Shown in pieces: positions 8,701 to 13,814 of a stretch of 39,775 nucleotides of DNA; position 1 is the stretch's first letter; the number at the start of each line of letters is the position of its first letter. Position numbers and translations under genes: made by a program. Source of the stretch: Tieghemiomyces parasiticus (taxonomy: Eukaryota > Kickxellomycota > Dimargaritomycetes > Dimargaritales > Dimargaritaceae); the NCBI GenBank assembly GCA_027575765.1, contig JANBPT010000379.1, positions 1 through 39,775 of the forward strand. The letters run 5' to 3'. The notes beneath the pieces are model-generated. The model was not told where the DNA came from, ran no database searches, and saw nothing but the letters and a program-made list of their open reading frames with translations.

Positions 8701-10580
8701 AGCTCAGCAATGATATGGTTGAACAGTGCCTCGGGGCCCAGAATCTGAAGGACACGCACGACGAGCTGGGCACTTTGGGTTCGGTACGCAGCCACCACCA
8801 TACCGGTATCGACCAGGACGACGTCGTCGTGATCTAAGGAGGCAGGAGGCTGCAAGGCGAGAAGTCGGCCTCTACTCCACCCGCCGATCGCTTCGTCACC
8901 ATAAGGAAGCACACAGGTTAAGGGACGGCCCTCCTCGCAACAAACCACGGTGGAGAGCCAGTCAACCGACCCCATGAACTGCTCAAGGACGTGCTGAATT
9001 TGGACGAGGGGGAGCGAGCGGTCAAGGCTGACGGTGGCTTGGTAGTAGAACTGATCGGCGTGCTCCGATAGCTGGGCAGCGACCCATACACGGGCCTGGT
9101 ACGGGGTTAAAGGGGTGGTATGGAGGGCGGGCGATGGGGCGGATATTTGAGGGCGAGGTGCCTGGGACATCGATTGGCCGGCTTCCTTGGCGGTCAGGGC
9201 CAGCGCGGCCATACCCTCGCAAGTTAGAATGGTCCGCACATCAAGTAATGCCCCATGGCGTTGCTGGATGCGGTGCCGGAGCTGGAGGGTCAGGATCGGT
9301 CTGGCGAGAATATTCTCCCATAGGTCATCTACGCGTGTCTCGCTGAAGTCCGCACCCCGAAGCAGGTCAGCGCAGGTGACGGCCAACCAAAGCCCCTCGT
9401 CGTCCTGGGCCCCAAGTTGATCGGCTTCACCAGCAACCAGAAGATACGCTTCGGCCAGCTGACGGAGACCCCGACCGTCTTCGCGTGACAGATGCGGATA
9501 GGTCTCGAAAGAAAGTAGCGCGGCAGGGGCTGCAGCGACGGGTAGGCCGAGGCGGGAGAGCTTCATCTCGAGCTGCTGGCACTCGGCCTCGGGGGCAGCG
9601 GTGAAGGTCACAATACGGGTGTCACCGGTAACGACGGAAAGCGGGGACAAAATCCCTTCCTCGGCCAGGGCGTGGTCTAGGCTGACGATGCGACACGCCT
9701 CTTCCAGCACGGTGGCATCGGAGGATTTCGTCTCCGATTCAGTAGCCGGCCCGTGGCCAGGGGAGTGAGCTGTACCAGGGGTATCCCTTGCCTCGACAGG
9801 ATGCATCCGATGTGGACCGTCAGTCGCGTCGACCCAGGGCACGTCAGCGATAGTCATATCGGACGTCTGCCCCGGGTGCCCCTTGACTTTCGCCAGTGCT
9901 TGCATGACGGTGCTGAACTGGTAACAAAGTCTCTGTGCCGTGGAAACCGCCACGGCACGGCGATCGAATGTCAGGTTGACGGTCAGGTGGTCATCGGCGA
10001 CCTGGCAGTCGACGACCACGGTGGCCTGCGCATCGGCGGCTAGGGTGTCGATGCTAAAGTGGTTGGCGTTGACACTGGTGACCGTACGACCGGCTTCTGG
10101 CCCTTCGAGAAGGCCGGTGCTGCCGTAGGTGGTCAGGGCTGTATTTAGTTGGACCGGCTCGCCTTTAGCCACGGACCACTCGTGGTAGAAAGCACAGCCA
10201 GTTTCAGGGTAGGGAGCTTCATCCACCAGGGCCGAGAGACGAGTACCCGCGGCCAAATGCATGGAACACCCGGTGGTGGTGTGAGGCGCGGCCATTTTCG
10301 CGACAGGCGGTGGCGGTATCTCGACATGACCAAAAGAAACGGTCTCAGTGTTGGCGTAGCGGGCAAGCAGGAGACCCCAGGCCACCTTGGACAGTTGCAC
10401 ATGATCAACGCGGAAGCGGAACGGGGCTGTAGTGAACACTCGGCCGTAGCCCGTGCTCGGACACGCCGGTTGGGTGAGAATAAGCGCAGTGGTCGGTAGC
10501 ATAGCGGCCAATTCCAAGTCGGCAGGACTGCTACTAGGGGAGAGGCGACAAGCGAGTATCCCAAGGGGAGGCTGTAACAT
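1..10580 (-). CDS. Multimodular non-ribosomal peptide synthetase, C-terminus beyond the window
   Basis: A single frame runs from ATG 10580 to the left edge without a stop, 3,526 codons. NRPSs assemble peptides on phosphopantetheinyl arms. Order seen: eroded C-A-T-C region (residues 1-~920), A1 (~929-1395), T1 (LGGDS, Ser1450), C (from ~1542, HHALMDG at 1671), A2 (~1993-2470), T2 (LGGDS, Ser2521), C (from ~2600, HHALLDA at 2733), A3 (~3050 to the edge). Each A domain has the core motifs: A1 FTSGTTGQPKG, A2 YTSGTTGQPKG, A3 FTSGTTGRPKG; YGPTE; YRTGDLG; QVKxRG; and the A10 lysine (1385, 2460, 3509). No E, Cy, MT or TE domain is visible, so a T domain and probably a terminal release domain should lie outside. 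The ATG is the first after an in-frame TAA, which lies inside a possible 5' intron. No tailoring genes adjoin. Family assignment is certain; the product is unknown. Confidence 0.97.
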   Translation of the reverse strand, partial: MLQPPLGILACRLSPSSSPADLELAAMLPTTALILTQPACPSTGYGRVFTTAPFRFRVDHVQLSKVAWGLLLARYANTETVSFGHVEIPPPPVAKMAAPHTTTGCSMHLAAGTRLSALVDEAPYPETGCAFYHEWSVAKGEPVQLNTALTTYGSTGLLEGPEAGRTVTSVNANHFSIDTLAADAQATVVVDCQVADDHLTVNLTFDRRAVAVSTAQRLCYQFSTVMQALAKVKGHPGQTSDMTIADVPWVDATDGPHRMHPVEARDTPGTAHSPGHGPATESETKSSDATVLEEACRIVSLDHALAEEGILSPLSVVTGDTRIVTFTAAPEAECQQLEMKLSRLGLPVAAAPAALLSFETYPHLSREDGRGLRQLAEAYLLVAGEADQLGAQDDEGLWLAVTCADLLRGADFSETRVDDLWENILARPILTLQLRHRIQQRHGALLDVRTILTCEGMAALALTAKEAGQSMSQAPRPQISAPSPALHTTPLTPYQARVWVAAQLSEHADQFYYQATVSLDRSLPLVQIQHVLEQFMGSVDWLSTVVCCEEGRPLTCVLPYGDEAIGGWSRGRLLALQPPASLDHDDVVLVDTGMVVAAYRTQSAQLVVRVLQILGPEALFNHIIAELSLALWAEFEGRSHSINPLLLQSTAPTAADQALTVSAPAYWATLLAGVSTDIPLLLDHPRSRVPSFQSTAANLHLSGGLMDSITSLVEPNKGTITGTWVTLIGSYLGRISSGTDPVVDVVLNHELLGDRLYQATSHATFPVRFPTAKDTSDLFSLGTEIDKQLRQSVYHLTSSDRPYTVLSRLPGFPLWHPVRVAIHVHQASTGNPPVVSVTNDYSRTACWHDLVFRVDVTGREPTMAIWFNSDLLEATTIGRLGANLMHYIQVALTSPQPLSTVPLVCPTEERLLLKEFGSNPGKYDPHDSPASVISLVRSSVQRSPDSVALESPTETVTYGQMNAQVDCLARALQTHGILPQDRVAVIVESRPATVVAMLALWLLRAVYVPIDRTLPEQRRRYMVEAAQCTHVLNMTDSDGIWTEAFPGLALLQAEADSNSGPFPYVHQPNDLAYIIFTSGTTGQPKGVMIRHAGLTNLLVAPETRVCPIPGSRVLQVMSAGFDTFMIVSLSPLCTSSTVVFNDGDIPAVLQRVDVTFMNPSLLASFNPKDYPNIKRVISGGEALLPELAARWLPHCQMENTYGPTETTVTSHAVELQAGGAVSIGRPISGCSCYILNPFHQPVPIGVIGEIYIGGLGVSAGYVNRPDLNATQFVRLPFSDGLVYRTGDLGRWLPDGVVECLGRRDDQVKLRGFRVELAEVRGALLNLHGIRDAYVLIHEHNLVAFTYPSCLEGEFVTSALRKVLPHYMVPSYVLGLGHVPRTTNGKVDRRALVELFTTSQRSQQSELSPTAYPDNLGDEALTLASAVQAVLRVWAPNVNLSSSFLKLGGDSISAIQVSARCRQLGYSLSVPDLLEDRTLSDLSTLMQPLESPPDATLQVVDKGAAWSPSRFPLLHCIVADLDRIATDLAELRLAPTDVADLYPMTLTQQGLWTATAKDPAEYVIQFALTVVGDTSTDQIHRALASVVARHAILRTVFLTAFSNAHCTGVQVVTKQPLFGWTEVTEWSELDVDAEGAYLTTNWRRGFRAGEPLLRALVKRGSQGRHRLVVAIHHALMDGWTMGVFLDELRRTIQGDHSLATIPPPQFRDYVRWTLEQRDHWAPEYWRTYLHGVDQPTLLALPHDPCATPAKREHRLTLYADLDRLKTLFQAHGLTIYTVLKAAWAVVLSRYTGREDVVFGSVVSGRALPLAGIEGLFGCLVNTVPCRVRIDPELPVPNQLRRLNNEGRLGIPREHDHLTNITRWVPSDVPVSGLFNTLLVLENVPDWGSGTVDDSVTFTDLTSVRSTEYAMTVIVQAEDGQLISYLNWDLATFAQPYVEALGQHLQATFDQLMGCLREDSRGVSTLSSRRLLSPDEYQAATEDLTRPTAVIDVNTCAHDLFVQQVQHIPNTTAVEYDDPVRGLITWTYQGLLDRAKQVAHYLTAQGVQREEPVGLLMDRLPSAVAAMLGVHLAGAAFVPLDPSLPLDRLRFITGDCGIRRVLCNTNDEAKTKAVCEATGVTIDSLDGLLANTTDQPTTPDMPRIRPADLSHILYTSGTTGQPKGVQLEHRVVANFVQQSREVIAVEGGMRVMQNMALTFDCCLFEVWVTLCNGATLVLRNDLLDTLPKVDVLMATPSVLATLDPTKYPNLRHVITAGEALPRPLAERWSAHCPVTNMYGPTECFVCHTMRYIPGGPVTIGRPVPNTECYILDGELRPVPIGVPGEIYVGGVCVTRGYVNRPDLEAATLLPNPFTGQGYLYRTGDLGRWLLDGTAEYLARRDDQVKIRGHRVEPREIEAVLNQYVAVGSVAVVVSSGKLYAFVSPDTVVLSDLKAHAVAHLPPYMVPRAILPLSELPRNLNGKTDKHRLLELLPSLIDHSPDRAVTAPKNEVQGLLVEVMATVLDLPTSDVDIDDSFLQLGGDSISAIRLSSLCRDRGLQVSIAQIFQHGTPAALARIAAQNDPPSATMEYRPFDLLTIPEDGLAGLKDEVATGLGVEVEAIEDILPVSSLQQGFLISTLKDPTAYMVQMAYDLTGSLDVAKWSQSWSQVVRSHQILRTKFIVPTDQSQHAFLQVVLRDTDFEWTYHDQPRHDIAEVERDHFTSDRKRGFTLSGPLLRFTVYRGPGKRHLFCITFHHALLDAWSESIVMAESLERYHGVEVQRRTQYHDFLRHVSRIDQATMADFWQDYLDGVKLHSAVQFPIPPDSEQPEHGEIRYTLSPSLSSVQSYCREMGLTVNALLRAVWALTLARYLSEHEEVTFGVLVSGRNVAVPGIEGMVGMCINTLPFRTHFPVDGDLQSLLQGINNASGILTEYEQCSLVDIKRWSNHCAGTHLLNSLLVYKTYETTTAAGAKTIDYTPRSGQNFTEYAYTIGFSHQDDALVLEISYQTRYCDPTYAPHLVNFIDHCLASLVSGRADKVGDLMGLPPIEKSLVDQWSIGHTVDFPQKDWLAHQFFTQNLATQPDAIALESATAQFTYADVYRRACAIEAALYSQGARCGDQVALLFTRSPEFIFSYLAILLLGGVCVPMDASNAVDRLAHMVNNLNNPWVVTNSTASERAAEVGVADSRIVYADLALETSTQGQSLRLPFEHVPNSLAYIVFTSGTTGRPKGVQVTHRSLVNFVLAACERFQLPSNCRFLQTLSIAFDSLVLEVFCTFHTGGTLVLQDGELLEDLKRVNCCAMVPSLLAAIDPEIYSNLQHIIMGGESLAPTLAHQWSCTARIHNSYGPTEVTVMCHSHLAALGSPMTVGTTLANVQCHILDDQLRPVPVGITGEIYIAGAGVSKGYWKQPELTDKVFLDNPFGAGRLYRTGDLGCWLAKGEVQVLGRKDFQVKLRGFRIELGEIESTCQAFPGVSSAVALVKDERLVSYIRYSSDDVLAVKRHLASRLPHYMVPGYIIKLDIFPLTSVGKADRTALQALPLPAPSHI
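2960..5965 (-). other. NRPS module C-A2-T2
   Basis: Condensation domain from residue ~1542 with an intact HHxxxDG (His1671-His1672, Asp1676-Gly1677) and a normal latch/floor region (FGSVVSGR). Then adenylation domain A2 (~1993-2470; YTSGTTGQPKG, NMYGPTE, YRTGDLGRW, NGKTD with Lys2460) and carrier T2 (FLQLGGDSISAIR, Ser2521). Pocket residues by alignment with GrsA: D-C-F-M-I-A-M-V-C, with Asp2198 as anchor, again hydrophobic. This is the only complete canonical C-A-T module in the window. The C domain would join the residue from A1-T1 to the one on T2. Confidence 0.88.
6180..7810 (-). other. NRPS A1-T1 (first intact adenylation and carrier domains)
   Basis: Adenylation domain, residues ~929-1395, with complete core motifs, followed by a carrier domain whose FLKLGGDSISAIQ holds the phosphopantetheine serine (Ser1450). 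Aligning to the GrsA phenylalanine domain puts the pocket positions 235/236/239/278/299/301/322/330/331 at D-T-I-F-I-G-T-V-T, with Asp1122 as the amino-group anchor. Apart from the Asp the pocket is mostly non-polar, which suggests an alpha-amino acid with an uncharged side chain. This was read by eye and is only a guide. Because everything upstream looks inactive, A1-T1 is probably the functional loading module. Confidence 0.85.
7810..10580 (-). other. Eroded N-terminal NRPS module (C-lobe, A stub, T without Ser, C without HHxxxDG)
   Basis: Residues 1-~920 of the NRPS. Residues ~50-250 align with the C-terminal lobe only of a condensation domain (LSKVAWGLLLARY, compare LKAAWAVVLSRY in the intact one). 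Residues ~315-390 resemble the small C-terminal subdomain of an adenylation domain, but no A3-A8 core exists before them. Next comes a carrier-like helix set (ILTLQLRHRIQQRHG) where the expected GGDSI reads LARPI, with Pro428 at the serine position. Residues ~488-920 are a full-length condensation-like fold. Aligned gaplessly with the intact C domain (LVVAIHHALMDG), its active site reads LVVRVLQILGPE, so both histidines and Asp-Gly are gone. The region is in frame and stop-free, so it is translated although apparently non-catalytic. It may be a structural N-terminal cap or a dying loading module. Confidence 0.8.
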
Positions 10581-10600
10581 TGAAATCTTACAGTCGAAAG

Positions 10601-10656
10601 CTGAAGGATGATAGTGATTCAGGGAAGGGTTCCAAGTAGCGTTTAGGGACACTTAC
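10601..10656 (-). other. Possible 56-nt intron in the 5' leader of the NRPS gene
   Basis: Reading on the minus strand, GTAAGT stands at 10656-10651 and a CTTCAG acceptor ends at 10601. A 56-nt GT-AG intron has a typical fungal size, and CTGAAT is a possible branch site near the acceptor. The only upstream ATG (near 10,694) opens a six-codon ORF ending in TAG, so the intron would lie in the untranslated leader and the coding start remains ATG 10580. The evidence is the consensus match only. Confidence 0.35.
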
Positions 10657-12960
10657 CAGCGACGATCTAAGGATCTACCAGCCTCTGGAGCGCATGGACT
10701 CGCTTATGTAGATACTACAGCAACTGTTCTCCTGGTAACTAGTCATTATCGGATAGCCATAGGTTGGTGGCCCACCAGGGCCCAACCGTAATTGGCTTTA
10801 TCTGGCGCTGGAGGCCATTATTGCAGTCCAGCTATTGATGATGAGCGTAGCCATTATAATTCATCCTGCATATCTCCAACGGATCAGGATATTACCCAGC
10901 GATTGTGAGAGTGCGATGCAATACACTGCCAACCGGCGACTGAACTTACTGGGACATTGACTGAACACCCCATGAGCTGCACAGGAGTTTATCGCCGCCT
11001 CTGAGAAAAATCAGGCCGGAGGTATATGGAGGGTTTGGGAATCAGAACGCCACCTGGTAATGTATGCGTATTAGCTGCAGAGTCAGTATCGCACTTTCGT
11101 GCAGCGGTTAAGCCCGCCTGTGTTTATCCAGCCCGACGGCACCAACGAATGCGCATGGTTCCTCCTGCTTAAACCATTGCAGGTAATGGATTGAAAGAGA
11201 GAATATCCTAGTTCCCCCACCTCTGGTTATTGCCATGCATCACCTCTGTCTCTCTCTCAGCCCGATGGTATTCACATACCCTCTAACCTTGGGCTAGAGA
11301 CAGTACTACCAATCCAATTGTACCATTTACCTGTTCACCGTAACCTAGAGATTGCGCCGGTTATTCTTGGGCTGTCCAGTAGCATATACGGCTAAACAAG
11401 CTCGAGCCAATCATACTTTGGATTGGACTCCCTAGGTACGGGACTAGCATTTAGTGATACCACTTTTATACGCGGCCACAGCAGCCGTTCGCGTGGAGAC
11501 CGTACTGTATTCCGAATTACAACTTATTACTCGAGTTATTCAGTCATCTCAAGAGAAGCATGTAAGGGGGTTGGACGGTGGCACCCATAGAAGTGGAGTC
11601 CTTGGGGTGGAAATTCAAGGTCCGGGTGGCTACAGCATGACGCATAGATTCGCTCGCACGACAGAGCTGCGCATAATACCCGGTCAGACTCTTCAGCAGT
11701 GTCCACCAGGGCCTGGGATTATGGGAAGCAGCCCATGCAGCACGTTGCGGTCGACGGATACTTTGGTCAACCCTGGTGCCGGGATGGACTAAGGTACCAC
11801 GCGGTTCCGATTGATCTTAATTGGCGCTGATCCACCCCTGGGACACCACAATGGACGGTCGGTGTACAGCTGGTAAGTCGCTGGTCGTAGTAATCTCCAT
11901 CAGCGAATCGACGGCTATCCGTACGCGAAAATGGTTTTGGTATTACTAGTTGCCATTGCGATTTCTGGGCGGCTATAGCAGTTGATGACACCGCCTACTC
12001 CCAGCACCCAAATGCAGCACCTGGCGGTAGGAGAAATTTTGTCAGGCCCAAGCCGGCCATTCGCTAGAAAGTTATAACTCCTCTTGTGGGGGCTTAGACC
12101 TGGCCCATAAATAGCTCATTGGCGCTGCTCAGCGGTCAGCCGTGTGGAGGGTGGACTTCATTAGAATCGCGATGCTCATAACTGTGGGCTAGTCGCTTAG
12201 AGCTGTGGCTAGATAAGGGATAGTATAGTTCAGCTGAACTGGATACTGTTGGGGAATGTTTTCGGCTCTGTGGCTTTGAGTTTGTCAATCAAGAAGATGG
12301 ACCTGCATATGTGGTGTAAACGGTTACGCCGAAAGTCCCACCAAGGCCAGATATTGTGGTACACCAAACCACTGATCCGATCAGTTGTGACCCCACACTA
12401 GCAACTCTTTTATCACCGCCGTTTTATCACTAGTACGCACCCTCCTCCTCCTCACCTATTAGAATATCCCCTTGCTACCTTTTCCCCTAGTTGCGTATTT
12501 ACCTCTCTTTGACTTGGTACCAACCCCAAATGCGCCCTGTCGTTTGAAGGTCTGCCTGACCTGTACGGCAGCCCTAATGAAAGAGGCGGGCCATCTTTCA
12601 TTATAAAAGGCAGTCAGCACGACCCATAATAAACGAAAGTTAAGACCCACCCCATATTGTTCAATCATCTATTTCGAATTCGTTCCGTACTTTACTTAGT
12701 CTTTTTCCTGCCTTTTGGGCTAATTAGCCATTACGTTTCCTCTAGGGTAGTTCACCCTACGACAGATATACTCATTGGTGCACGAAAGCGTTTATACTGT
12801 TACAAGTTACCCTGACGCCACTTGTTGCTAGCGTGCATGAACGATGCACGCCATACATATGTTATCCGACTCCTAATAATGTTCTTTCGACCCATGGACA
12901 TAGTCAAGATTTTACTACCAAAAATTTTATCTATCAAGAGCTACTCACCGCCTTGGGTTT
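10657..12960. other. Intergenic region, no supported gene
   Basis: About 2.3 kb between the NRPS start and the next promoter-like element. It has mixed composition and frequent stops in all frames. The longest open stretch (11454-11792, plus) begins with GTG and matches nothing I recognise. No tRNA or rRNA pattern was seen. A TATAAAAGGCAG element lies at 12602-12613. Confidence 0.5.
12602..12613 (+). promoter_or_regulatory. TATA element, first copy of TATAAAAGGCAG
   Basis: The 12-mer TATAAAAGGCAG occurs here and again, identically, 365 bp downstream. No convincing coding sequence follows this copy directly. It may be an alternative promoter for the same downstream transcript, or a relic of a duplicated promoter. 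Confidence 0.35.
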
Positions 12961-12966
12961 CATCCC

Positions 12967-12978
12967 TATAAAAGGCAG
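12967..12978 (+). promoter_or_regulatory. TATA element, second copy of TATAAAAGGCAG
   Basis: An exact repeat of the element at 12602. It is followed by a C/T-rich leader with a CT microsatellite near 13,210, a pattern common in highly transcribed fungal genes, and then by the small ORF at 13330. A possible 5'-leader intron runs from GTGAGT at 13184 to CACCTAG ending at 13299. Confidence 0.45.
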
Positions 12979-13074
12979 GTTTATTAAGGACAACCGAATA
13001 AAAGACAAGTCCCGATTTTTGCTTGTTCACCGGAATACATTCAAAAGCTTGCTCTTCACCGTTATCATTTCATC

Positions 13075-13146
13075 GAAACGTTGCCCGTGTGCACCTCCGA
13101 TCTCGCTAACATCTCTCTCCCTGCGAAGCGTCGCCCGTGTGCACCT
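13075..13146 (+). repeat. Pair of 22-bp direct repeats spaced 50 bp
   Basis: Bases 13075-13096 and 13125-13146 match at 20 of 22 positions with a start-to-start distance of exactly 50 bp. Both contain CGCCCGTGTGCACCT or the one-base variant TGCCCGTGTGCACCT. They sit in the presumed leader of the small ORF at 13330. They could be a local duplication or paired protein-binding sites. Confidence 0.6.
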
Positions 13147-13329
13147 TCAAAGTCCGTCATCCTTTCCCACTCCCATTGCACCCGTGAGTGTTTATTCACT
13201 ATCGTTACCCTTTACTCTCTCTCTCTCTACGAAAAACCCCAGAAAAACCCATAAAAATTCCTGCACTCTTCTTTATTCTTCCCGTTCGGACTCACCTAGC
13301 CGCCTCCTCTCGTATATTCAATTACTACT

Positions 13330-13500
13330 ATGTCTTATTCGTCAAACAACACGCTCGCTCGTCGCGAGGACACCGACCCCCTCATTCACCCGATCACCAC
13401 ACATACTGCTCCAAGAAATATCGGTTGGGTAGTGTTTAAGCCCTGGTTTTCGAGCAGGACAAAGAGGCAACGATACAACCTGTACGGGGAGGACGGTTGA
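13330..13500 (+). CDS. Possible small protein, 56 aa, unknown
   Basis: ATG 13330 to TGA 13500. The predicted protein starts MSYSSNNTLARRED, has a hydrophobic/aromatic middle (IGWVVFKPWF) and a basic segment (SSRTKRQR) before a short acidic end. There is no signal peptide or clear membrane helix. Support comes from context: a TATA box at 12967, a C/T-rich leader, a plausible leader intron, and codons mostly ending in G or C. A competing overlapping frame is low-complexity. I do not recognise a family. PUS3 begins about 310 bp downstream on the same strand. Confidence 0.35.
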   Translation: MSYSSNNTLARREDTDPLIHPITTHTAPRNIGWVVFKPWFSSRTKRQRYNLYGEDG

Positions 13501-13814
13501 ATCCTAGACTGTATTAATTTTGATAAAGCCAGGTGTAATGAGATTTTATCTGGGACCAAAGTCTGAAGTCTCTAATTGCATCTTCCCGGTCTATAGTAAA
13601 TAACCTGTACTGCAGCTCTCAAGAAAAAAAAAAACTTGGTCGTGACAAGTGATAGGTCATTTGTCCAAGTCCGGGAAACTTGAGACCTTGCATTAGTGCT
13701 TCGGGGCTCGATTTACCGATTCCTTACTCTCACACGCACATCGCTAACCCTGTCGTGATAGTGTGCGATGCGAATAAGGCCCACCAATTCAGTGCTCGAG
13801 ATCCCCCCATTCTC

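Noticed and set aside
84..8748. Many plus- and minus-strand ORFs of 60-200 codons across the NRPS
   Set aside because: All are shadows of the single continuous minus-strand frame, whose domains and motifs are unmistakable.
12833..13432. 199-codon plus ORF
   Set aside because: It starts with GTG, runs across a TATA box and a leader, and becomes Ser/Leu/Thr low complexity; the microsatellite leader explains the openness.
13680..13814. TTG-initiated extension of PUS3
   Set aside because: TTG is not a usual fungal start and two good ATGs follow; the added residues show no conserved feature.
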